Assembly: GCA_036169595.1 (NCBI GenBank)
Contig: CM069765.1
Location: 4,942,501-4,965,000 of the forward strand
DNA from: Dictyostelium firmibasis
Taxonomy: Eukaryota; Evosea; Eumycetozoa; Dictyosteliales; Dictyosteliaceae
Length of the DNA: 22,500 bases
Direction of reading: 5' to 3'
The notes beneath the pieces were generated by a model. The model was not told the origin of the DNA, searched no databases, and was given only the letters and a program-made list of their open reading frames with translations. Shown piece after piece: positions 1 to 15,594 of the stretch. The first letter of the stretch is position 1, and each line of letters begins with the position of its first letter. The position numbers and the translations under genes are program-made.

Positions 1-3086
<3,086 letters not shown>

Positions 3087-3208
3087 TAAAAAATTTTTAT
3101 TAATGTTTGATAAAATGAAATAAAAAGAAATAAAAAAACATAACTTTTTTGAAGTTACCTGATGCACCGAAATTAAAAAAAAATCGTGAGATCTATTTTT
3201 TTTTTCAT

Positions 3209-3210
<2 letters not shown>

Positions 3211-3248
<38 letters not shown>
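3211..3248. repeat. Poly-T run, 38 bases
   Basis: An uninterrupted T homopolymer lies about 105 bases upstream of the RRP4 start. Such runs are typical of Dictyostelium intergenic DNA. Confidence 0.97.
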
Positions 3249-3255
<7 letters not shown>

Positions 3256-3352
3256 TTTGTTTTTTATTTTTATTTTTTATTTTTTTTATTTTTTTTTTTC
3301 GTTTTTTCATTAATAATAAAAATTTGAAATTTTTTAAAAAATCAAAAAAAAA

Positions 3353-4483
3353 ATGGATAACAATAATAATTTGAATAATATAAGTATAGAGATATTTTCA
3401 CCACAAAAAAGATTACCATTAAAACATACGAGTTTACCGTCAATAAACAGTGGTAATAAAATAAAACAAGAGAGTAATTTAAAGAGTGAAGAAGATGGTG
3501 ACGATACAAATAACAAAGACATGGTGATGTTAAATGTTGATGAGATAAAAGGGGAAGAATATGACGACAATGAACTATTTCAAAGTAAAAGATTGGTTAT
3601 ACCAGGGCAAACGATATCGAGAGAGGGAGAATATTTGAAAGGACATGGTACATTTAATAATGGTAATAGTTTGGTGGCATCTGTTTGTGGTACATTGGAT
3701 AAAGTAGATAGATTGATATCTGTGAAAGCGTTGAAATCACGTTATCATGGCGAGGTAGGTGACATTATTGTTGGTAGAATTACAGAGATCACATCAAAGC
3801 GTTGGAAAGTTGATGTAAACTCACGTTTGGACTATATTTTGATGTTGTCAGCCATAAATTTACCAGGTGGTATTCAAAGACGTCGTACTAGTGCCGATGA
3901 GTTGCAAATGAGATCATTTTTTGTAGAGAATGATCTTGTCTATGCAGAGGTACAAATGGTGATGGGTGATGGATCGGTTGCAATTCATACTCGTAATCAA
4001 AAGTATGGAAAACTACAGAATGGTCATTTCACAAAGGTTATACCATCATTGATCAAGCGTTCCAAACAACACTTTTACAATCTAGAATGTGGTGTTGATG
4101 TAATTTTAGGTATCAATGGTTACATTTGGATAGCAGATTCAGAACAACAAAGAAATCAACAACAATTCATTCAAAAACATGAGAAAGAGCCTTCATTTGA
4201 CCCAAGTATACCTTTGATAATACCCGATCAGATTAAAACCATCTCAAAGGAATCAAGAGATCGTATTGCTCGTGTAAAAAATTCAATATCCCTTTTAGAG
4301 AAAGGTTTCCTCTTAATTCATCAAAAATCAATTATGAACGTCTATAAATTATCTTTAAAAATGAATTTACAATCAAAAGATTTATTACATCCACAATATA
4401 TTAAACAAATTTTAACTGTTTTATCAACAGCTTTATATAATAATGATGATGATGATGATGATGATGATGAAAATGGACAATGA
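3353..4483 (+). CDS. exosc2: Exosome complex component RRP4 (EXOSC2)
   Basis: This is the S1/KH-domain cap subunit of the RNA exosome, which trims and degrades RNA 3' to 5' in nucleus and cytoplasm. The protein has 376 residues and no intron. The conserved core starts at LVIPGQ (about 81-86). Then come the N-terminal domain (about 81-130), the S1 domain (about 135-210, with GDIIVGRITEI and RLDYILMLSAINLPGG) and a KH domain (about 228-262, ending in GINGYIWIA). The unconserved N-terminal 80 residues are Asn/Glu/Lys-rich, and the C-terminus ends in a run of nine Asp codons. Both explain why it is longer than the human protein (about 293 residues). The ATG follows an A-rich AAAAAA leader, the preferred context. 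It is divergent from the left-edge gene and convergent with the carrier gene. Confidence 0.95.
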   Translation: MDNNNNLNNISIEIFSPQKRLPLKHTSLPSINSGNKIKQESNLKSEEDGDDTNNKDMVMLNVDEIKGEEYDDNELFQSKRLVIPGQTISREGEYLKGHGTFNNGNSLVASVCGTLDKVDRLISVKALKSRYHGEVGDIIVGRITEITSKRWKVDVNSRLDYILMLSAINLPGGIQRRRTSADELQMRSFFVENDLVYAEVQMVMGDGSVAIHTRNQKYGKLQNGHFTKVIPSLIKRSKQHFYNLECGVDVILGINGYIWIADSEQQRNQQQFIQKHEKEPSFDPSIPLIIPDQIKTISKESRDRIARVKNSISLLEKGFLLIHQKSIMNVYKLSLKMNLQSKDLLHPQYIKQILTVLSTALYNNDDDDDDDDENGQ

Positions 4484-4549
4484 ATTAATAATTAAATAAA
4501 TTAAAAAAAAAAAAATATATTAATTTCATTATTATTATATAGTGTCTAT
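4484..4549. terminator. Convergent 3' gap with A-rich polyadenylation-type sequence
   Basis: Only 66 bases separate the RRP4 stop from the carrier stop. The gap holds AATAAA-like sequence (near 4494-4500), an A run and TTATTATTATA (the minus-strand equivalent is A/T-rich with TAATAA). Both transcripts must end here or overlap at their 3' ends. Confidence 0.5.
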
Positions 4550-5637
4550 TTATTTTTTATTTTCAAATAAAGTTATTGCACCTTCATATATTAAAAAGTT
4601 TATACTAACTGTTGGAATTACTTTTAGATATGCAGGTCTAATACCTTTATATAATGCGGAAATTCCTTCAGTCTTTGTAATTTTAACCATTGCGTCTATA
4701 AAATTTTTATATCTTGGTAAATCATTTCTCTCAAAATGTTGTAACATTATTCTTCTTTTTATAACATCTAATGGATATAGTACTTTTGAGTCAAAATAAA
4801 TGAATGAATTAGTGATATTGAAAAAAATCAAAAATTTATCTAGATAAATAATTCTAATGGTTATTACATACTTGTCATTGTTAAACCACCAGATATTGCA
4901 CCATAAATTGAGGGAGCATATAATGGTGGAGAATGTAAAATGTATTGTTGAGTTTTTTCTTTAATAGTTTCATAAAATGTAAAGTTTAAAGCAGCAAAAG
5001 GTGCAATATTTAAAATTCCAGCGCTTAGACCTCTAAAGAAACCAAAGATACCAGAATCTCGATAGATAGCTTTAGATACCTCTTTAATGTTGGTCGAATT
5101 GAATGCACTGATATGAGTTTTAATAACATCCAATGGATGAGTCATTGCAACGGAAACAACACCCGATGATGCGCCTGCCCACATTCTATTCACTAGACTT
5201 ATCGATCCGTCAGGATTAGAAGCCATCCTTTTAAACGCACCATAGGAATAGAATCTAATTGCTGATTGTGGTCCTGCTTTTATAATGTTCACTAAGTTAC
5301 CTCTAAATAATCCAACGATACCTTCCTCCTTAATTATCACTTTAAATGCTGGTATGATCCTATTATATTTAACACCATCCTTTATTATCACCTCAACTTG
5401 ATTCAATATCTTTATTCTCTCTAATGGTGCTGTCAATGTTCTTGATGCTATACCCGCTATTAATCCTGAATAAAAATCATTACTATGAAACAATGGTTGT
5501 GTTGTTGTTGTCGTCGTCGTCGTTATTGTTGTGGCTGGGTTTGTTATTGTTGCGGTGGTAGAAGTCGTCAAGTTATTTAGATTTTCATTTTTTTTACTAT
5601 TATTATAATTATTTTCTTGATTATTATTGACAACCAT
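4550..5637 (-). CDS. Mitochondrial carrier family (SLC25) protein, 2 exons
   Basis: This is an inner-membrane solute transporter of the three-repeat, six-helix carrier family. Exon 1 is 5637-4872, the intron is 4871-4783 (GTATGT...AAAAG), and exon 2 is 4782-4550, together about 332 residues. The three family signatures are present: PLERIK (about 71-76), PLDVIK (about 168-173) and PLDVIKRR (about 259-266), the last made contiguous only by the splice. Each repeat ends with a G-(L/F)-(F/Y)-(R/K)-G segment. The SRTLTAPLERIK start resembles the CoA/adenine-nucleotide and SCaMC branch, but no EF-hand precedes it, so the substrate is unknown. The first 55 residues are Asn/Thr-rich. I chose the ATG at 5637; a frame-open extension to 5700 would encode a run of Phe from poly-T and is unlikely to be protein. 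Confidence 0.92.
4783..4871 (-). other. Intron of the carrier gene
   Basis: This 89-base intron has donor GTATGT and acceptor AAAAG preceded by a T-rich stretch. It is phase 1; the join gives TMT-I-LYPLDVIKRR, which recreates the third carrier signature in frame. Confidence 0.85.
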
Positions 5638-5658
5638 TTGATTTCGCTTAAAACTCTG

Positions 5659-5695
<37 letters not shown>

Positions 5696-5852
5696 ATCAT
5701 TTTTTTTTTAATTTTGAGAATTTTTCAGCAATTTTGTTCACATTTGGATGTTTGAGAAAAAAAAAAAAAAATTTAAATAAATATAGGTCCCTTTTTTATA
5801 ATAAAATGAAGAAAAAAAAAATATATGTATGATTTTACTCAAATTAGTATTT

Positions 5853-5885
<33 letters not shown>

Positions 5886-6189
5886 TCTTTTTATTTTATT
5901 TTTTAAAATCTATTGTAAAAATAAATAAAAATTAAAATAAAAATAAAAAAAAAATTAAAAAAAAATAAATGAATTTTAAAAAAAAATTTTTTGAAATTTC
6001 CTTTCTTGGACTATGGATTTTTTTATTTTTTGTTGGATGTGGAAACAGAAAAAAACTATTTAAAAGAATAATTATTATTTTTTTTCTTCATTATTTAGAT
6101 ATTAAAATAATTTGTAAATAAATAAAAATTTTTTCAATTCAATTCATATAAAATCAATACTTTACACATAAAAAAAAAAAATTAATAAA
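5638..6189. promoter_or_regulatory. Divergent intergenic region (carrier / Hsp101)
   Basis: This gap holds a 32-base poly-A run (5659-5690), many TTTTTA-like T-rich repeats (5850-5900) and A-rich sequence before the Hsp101 ATG. A GAA-AT-TTC inverted pentamer pair at 5993-6000, followed by another TTC at 6003-6005, resembles part of a heat-shock element, but the third pentamer has the wrong orientation. On the minus strand the poly-T ends in TTTCAG at about 5656, which looks like a splice acceptor in the carrier leader. Confidence 0.5.
5659..5690. repeat. Poly-A run, 32 bases
   Basis: The run is an uninterrupted A homopolymer (poly-T on the minus strand), immediately upstream of the carrier start region. 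Confidence 0.97.
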
Positions 6190-6503
6190 ATGTCATTTAA
6201 TCCAGAAGAATTTACTGATAAAACAAATACAATCTTGTTAAGAACTCAAGAATTGGCAAGAGAAAAATCAAATGTACAATTGGCACCAATTCATTTGGCA
6301 GTCTGTTTATTAAATGATGAAGATAATTTAGCAAAATCTATATATGAAAAAGCTGGTGGCGATGTACCAAAAATTGATACAGGTTTTAAAAGACTATTAT
6401 CAAAAGTACCTGTTCAAAATCCTGTACCAAAGTAAGAATTTTTTTTTTTTTTTTTTTCTTTTATTTTTTTAACAACAATACTAACTTTTTTTTTTTTTTT
6501 CAA

Positions 6504-6535
<32 letters not shown>

Positions 6536-9004
6536 ATTTTTTATTTTTTTTAAAATTTTTTCGAAAATTATTTAAAATTTTAAAAAAGTGAAATATCACC
6601 AAATTCATTATTTATACAAGTTTTAAGATCAGCAGCACGTTATCAAAAGAATAATGGAGATTCACATTTAGCCGTAGATCATTTAATATTAGGTTTATTA
6701 GATGATAGAGATATATTGTCAGTATTGGGAGATTCTGGAGCAACCAAAGAACAAGTTATACAAGCAGTTAAAGAGATTAGAGGTAATAAAAAGATTACGA
6801 GTAAAACTGCCGAATCAACCTATGAAGCATTATCAAAGTATGGTTATGATTTAGTAGCACAAGCACAAGAAGGTAAATTAGATCCAGTCATTGGTAGAGA
6901 TGATGAAATTCGTCGTGTCATTAGAGTACTCTCAAGAAGAACAAAAAACAACCCAGTGTTAATTGGTGAACCGGGTGTTGGTAAGACAGCAGTGGTCGAA
7001 GGTTTAGCACAACGTATTGTTCGTGGTGATATTCCAGACAATTTGAATGCACGTGTCATTGCATTGGATATGGGTGCTCTTATTGCTGGTGCAAAGTATC
7101 GTGGCGACTTTGAAGAACGTTTAAAAGCCGTACTCAAAGAGGTTAAGGATTCAAATGGTGGCATCATTTTATTCATAGATGAGATTCATTTGGTATTGGG
7201 TGCTGGTAAAACTGATGGTGCTATGGATGCAGCAAACTTATTGAAGCCAATGTTGGCAAGAGGTGAGCTTCGTTGTATTGGTGCCACAACATTGGATGAA
7301 TATCGTCAATACGTCGAAAAGGATCCAGCATTCGAACGTCGTTTCCAACAAGTATTTGTAAATGAACCATCTGTTAACGATACAATCTCAATTCTTCGTG
7401 GTCTCAAAGAACGTTATGAAACCCATCATGGTGTTAAAATCACCGATACTGCTTTGGTAGTTGCAGCCCAATTGTCTCATCGTTACATTACAAATCGTTT
7501 CCTCCCAGATAAAGCGATTGATTTGGTCGATGAGGCTTGTGCCAACACCAGAGTTCAATTAAACTCTCAACCAGAAGCAATCGATAATCTTGAACGTCGT
7601 AGACTTCAATTGGAGGTTGAGGCAGCTGCCCTTGAAAAAGAAGAAGACGATGCCTCAAAACAAAGATTAAAGTTGGTCCAAGAGGAACTCAACCAAATCA
7701 AAGATGAACTTCAACCTCTCGAGGCAAAATATCAAAAGGAGAGATCAAGAGTAGACAAAATTCGTGAACTTAGAAAAAAACTTGAAGATATTAAAGTCAA
7801 ACTTTTGGATGCTGAAAGAAGATATGATACCTCTGCCGCTGCAGATTATCGTTACTACGTAATTCCAGATTTGGAGAAACAAATCGCCGTCTGTGACCAA
7901 GAAAGAAAAGAGAATAAAAAAGATGCAATGGTTAGTGAAGTAGTTACACCAGAACAAATTGCTGACGTCGTTTCACGTTGGACTGGTATTCCAGTAAGCA
8001 AATTGAGTCAAACAGAGAAACAACGTATCCTCTCTTTGGCTGATCATCTCCATAAAAGAGTAGTTGGTCAAGATGATGCCGTTGATGCCGTTGCCGATGC
8101 TGTACTTCGTAGTAAGAGTGGCTTGGCAAGAGAAAATCAACCATTGGGTTCATTCTTATTTTTGGGGCCAACTGGTGTTGGTAAAACAGAATTAGCAAAA
8201 GCATTGGCATTGGAACTTTTCGATGATGAAACCCATATGGTTAGAATCGATATGAGTGAATATATGGAACAACATTCCGTATCTCGTTTAATTGGTGCTC
8301 CACCAGGTTATGTAGGTTATGACCAAGGTGGTCAATTAACTGAAGCCGTCAGAAGAAGACCCTATAGTGTTGTCTTGTTTGATGAGGTTGAGAAAGCACA
8401 TCAACAAGTTTGGAATGTACTCTTACAGGTATTGGATGATGGTCGTCTTACTGATGGTCAAGGCAGAACAGTAGATTTCTCAAATGTCGTTATCATTATG
8501 ACTTCCAATTTGGGTAGTCAATATATCCTCAGCGAACAAGCCAACCAAGAAGGTAATAACTCATTGTCACAAGCCTGCAAAGATAAAGTCATTGGTGAAG
8601 TTAGAAAACATTTCCGTCCAGAGTTTTTAAATCGTCTCGATGATATCATCGTATTTAGTCCATTGAGCAAAGAAAACCTTCATAGTATCATTACCCTCCA
8701 ATTGAGATCCGTTGAAAAGAGATTAGAAGATCAAAATATGTCTCTCAAGATTTCAAACGATGCATTGGACTCCATCATCTCTGCCTCCTATGATCCAATA
8801 TTTGGTGGTAGACCTTTGAAACGTTACATTGAAAAGAACATTGTTACCGAACTTAGTAAACTCATCCTTGGTGGTAAATTGAAAGAACATCAAAGTGTCA
8901 TTGTCAATCAAAAAGATCATCACCTCAATTTTGATATTGTAGATTTAAAACAACAACAACCACGTCCAGCTTCTCCAACTAAAAAACAAAAAACCATCAA
9001 ATAA
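6190..9004 (+). CDS. hsp101: ClpB/Hsp104-family disaggregase Hsp101, 2 exons
   Basis: This is a hexameric AAA+ chaperone that threads proteins out of aggregates using ATP, working with Hsp70. Exon 1 is 6190-6431, the intron 6432-6588 and exon 2 6589-9004, giving 885 residues, close to the usual 850-910. In order it has an N-terminal ClpN double repeat (about 1-150, split by the intron), AAA1 with Walker A GEPGVGKT (207-214) and Walker B IDEIH (around 278), a Glu/Lys-rich coiled-coil middle domain (about 410-530), and AAA2 with GPTGVGKT (607-614) and FDEVEK (around 679). The pore-loop tyrosines are in KYRG (251) and GYVGY (654-658). A C-terminal [14 protein letters not shown] block follows. 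There is no mitochondrial presequence, so it is probably cytosolic or nuclear. The tail is basic (PTKKQKTIK) instead of the acidic Hsp104 tail. The symbol follows usage for the single Dictyostelium Hsp100. Confidence 0.96.
6432..6588 (+). other. Intron of hsp101
   Basis: This 157-base intron is almost wholly A/T, with donor GTAAGA and acceptor AAAAAG, and it contains TTTTTATT-like repeats. The join restores the ClpN domain in frame (VPK to NEISPNS, where AA+T forms the Asn codon). Confidence 0.92.
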
Positions 9005-9345
9005 ATTAAAATAAAAAGTATTTTTTAAATTTTAAAAAAAAAACAAAATTTGTATCTAAAAAAAGATCAAAATACCATTAGATTTTTATTTTGGGAATTA
9101 ATTTCATTATATTTAAGAGTTTGGAGGCATTCCAAAATTGTTTTTTGGTATTAATACAAATGAAATGGATATTTATTTTTAAATGTCTATTGATAGAAAA
9201 AGGAGAAGAAAGAAAATAAAAAAAAGATATTTTTATGAATCTTTGGGTTGGTGGTTTCTAAAAAAAATTTATTTTTAGTTTTATTTTCATTTTCATTTAT
9301 TTTTAAAATAAATATAAACTTTTGCTATGCATGTTTTTTAATTAT
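9005..9345. other. Convergent intergenic region (Hsp101 / EGF gene)
   Basis: This 341-base gap lies between two 3' ends. It begins with AATAAAT-like sequence overlapping the hsp101 stop, a likely polyadenylation signal. It contains a small perfect inverted repeat, TTTGGA-GGCAT-TCCAAA (9120-9136), and the palindrome GTATTAATAC (about 9148-9157). I see no gene in it. Confidence 0.5.
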
Positions 9346-10444
<1,099 letters not shown>

Positions 10445-10762
10445 TATATGTCGTAGTTTTAAAATTATTTGTTTATTTACTTAGGTCAACTTTTTCTTTC
10501 AAAAAAAAAAAAAAAATTTAAAAACAAAATTGCAAATTTTTTTTTTTTGTTTAAAAAAAAATTCAATTTAAATAAATTAAAATTAGAGTCTTTTTGAGGT
10601 TAGTAGTATCTAATATTTTAAAAAATTGTTGGATTAATTTAAAATAAAAAAAAATTATAAACCATTAGATACAATGATTTTCATTTTGAAACTAAATTTA
10701 GTTAAATTTAAAAATGAAAAATTATTTTTTTTAGAAGTATGCCACAACAAATGTGTGATGTG

Positions 10763-10802
<40 letters not shown>

Positions 10803-10920
10803 CCCCAGCTCTAAATTACTTGTAAAAAAACGAATTTTTTTTTTTTAATTTTTTTGTATATTTTTTTTTTCAATTCTCAGTTTTTTTTAATATTTGTTTC
10901 CAATACGATAATTTAAAGAA
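10445..10920. promoter_or_regulatory. Divergent intergenic region (EGF gene / mS37)
   Basis: This 476-base gap is A/T-rich with a 38-base poly-T run (10765-10802). The run is followed at once by CCCCAG, and a second T-rich stretch ends in CTCAG at 10880; both look like splice acceptors. Possible donors are GTATGC near 10737 and GTAAAA at 10822. A leader intron for the mS37 transcript is therefore possible but unproven. No other element is recognised. Confidence 0.45.
10765..10802. repeat. Poly-T run, 38 bases
   Basis: This is an uninterrupted T homopolymer ending in CCCCAG, upstream of the mS37 gene. Confidence 0.97.
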
Positions 10921-11317
10921 ATGGGTCAAGACAGAGACGATAATCCCTATAAACTTTCACCACGTTATAGAAATAAGGCACCAGTTATAAGAAATACCAA
11001 ATTTGATTGTATAGAATTTTTTACTGAACTTGGTGCTTGTTTATCTAAAAATGAATTTGATCCATCAAAATGTGCAAATCAATTGAGAATGGTTACTGAT
11101 TGTAAAAAACAAGCTGTATGTTCAGTTTTATTTTATAATTTATTTTCATTTTTCATTTTTTTTTCTCTTAATGAACCATCACTAACAATACTATCAAATT
11201 TATATAACTCATTCATATTTTTTGGGGAAAAATTAGAAAATTGTAAGACGTGTTTCACCATTTGGTTTCCATTTCAATAATATCATTAGAAATAAATTTA
11301 GAATCCCAATCCCATAA
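10921..11317 (+). CDS. Mitochondrial small-subunit ribosomal protein mS37 (CHCHD1/Mrp10-like), 2 exons
   Basis: This is a twin-CX9C (CHCH) protein. Exon 1 is 10921-11115, the intron 11116-11236 (GTATGT...ATTAG) and exon 2 11237-11317, giving 91 residues. The cysteines lie at 30, 40, 51 and 61 (CX9C-X10-CX9C), the pattern oxidised by Mia40 in the intermembrane space. The basic lead NPYKLSPRYRNKAPVIR resembles the YRLPPLPRLKVKKPIIR start of yeast Mrp10, the CLSKNEFDPSKC core resembles CHCHD1, and the short C-terminus (FGFHFNNIIRNK) has a counterpart in Mrp10. I infer a role in the mitochondrial ribosome; another CHCH protein is the main alternative. Reading without the splice would give a 119-residue form whose C-terminal half is hydrophobic intron translation, so I reject that. 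Confidence 0.78.
11116..11236 (+). other. Intron of the mS37 gene
   Basis: This 121-base A/T-rich intron is phase 0, between GTATGT and ATTAG. It is open in the exon frame, so without splicing it would be read as a spurious Phe/Leu/Ser-rich extension. Confidence 0.78.
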
Positions 11318-11505
11318 TTTAATAAACAAATATACATACAGAGAAAAAAAAATAAAAAATAAAAAAAAAAGTTAAACGATAAAATTAAAAGAAAAATAAG
11401 AAGAAAAGAAGAAAAAGACAAACAAAAAAGAAACAGGTTCATTTTTTGTTTGGTTTTTTCATTTCTTTTTTCGTAATTATTTTATTTATAATATATACAT
11501 ATATA

Positions 11506-14418
<2,913 letters not shown>

Positions 14419-14616
14419 CAAAAAAAAAAAAAAACAGAAACAAAAACTTGATCTGCAATCTGAGAAAAGCTTAATAAGAGTGGTTAATTTTTTTCGTAGA
14501 AATGAAAAACGTCATAAACAAATGAAAATTTTTTTTTTTTTTTTTTTTTTTCTCATTTTTTTTTTTTTTTTAATTTGTATTCTTTTTTTTTTTTTTTCTT
14601 TTTTTTTTTTTTAAAT

Positions 14617-15526
14617 ATGAAAGATAAGACAAATGATATTTTGTTTTTTAAGATAATTAAAAATGTATATCTTTTTAAAAAGATTTTAAATTTTTTAAAC
14701 ACCACTAATAAATATGATAAATATTTTAAGGACGATAGCCAAGAGTCAATCAAAGAAATTAATTTACTAAAAGTAAGAAAATATGAAAATATATTATCAG
14801 TTGATTGGATGGTTTTCAATCGATATTTTTATTTATTAAAGTGGAAATTGAATGATAGTAAAGCAAACCTTATATTTTCAAATAAATTCATTGAGAGGTT
14901 TTGCAAGAACTTTTCAATTTCATTTCCATTGGAATTATTCATAGAAATCTATTCAAAGATTAATTATTATTTCATTGATGACCCTTCAACTTTATTTCAT
15001 TTTATACTCGAAAATAGATTTGATATAGTAAATTATTTATTAACAAATGAAAGTAATCATTTCAAGATAGATATTAATCATCTTTCAATTTCAAAAAATT
15101 TAGATATATTTAAATTCCTTTTAAATCATTTAACAACAAATGACACCAGTTGTTTTGGTAATGAAAATCGTGCTGATTATGAAAAAATAAAATTAAAATA
15201 CCTTAAAAACATGTTACCAACCATATCATCACAACCTTCATACTCGAAAGAATTTATTGAATTTTCATTAAAGATTTATCAAGGTTTTATCGATACAGGT
15301 AATAATGACAAAATGAATTTAGGTGATTCATTTTTTAATATCATTGTTAATATTGGAGATTATAGAATATTCTTGGAATATTTAGTACCAATCGGATATT
15401 ATTGTTCAGAATTATATAGTAAACTAATTTATATTATTATGTACAAATTAAAAGAAAATCATTTAAATCCAATATCATTAGATCATTTATTAATATTGGA
15501 ATACCTTAGAATTCAACTAACTAGCC

Positions 15527-15594
<68 letters not shown>

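Noticed and set aside
3186-3374. Poly-Phe frame upstream of RRP4
   Set aside because: It is a translation of poly-T promoter sequence and overlaps the RRP4 start.
5617-5832. Lys-rich frame in the carrier/Hsp101 gap
   Set aside because: It is a translation of poly-A runs.
6844-8210. Minus-strand frames of 70 to 110 codons across hsp101
   Set aside because: They are antisense shadows of a strongly conserved AAA+ gene with no family features of their own.
11307-11318. TCCCATAA, resembling the upstream element of Dictyostelium small RNA genes
   Set aside because: It is the last codons and stop of mS37, and no GTTGAC-like RNA start or stem was seen about 60 bases downstream.
11233-11442. Minus-strand frame, Leu/Phe-rich, 69 codons
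   Set aside because: It lies over the mS37 exon 2 and the convergent 3' gap; low complexity with no supporting feature.
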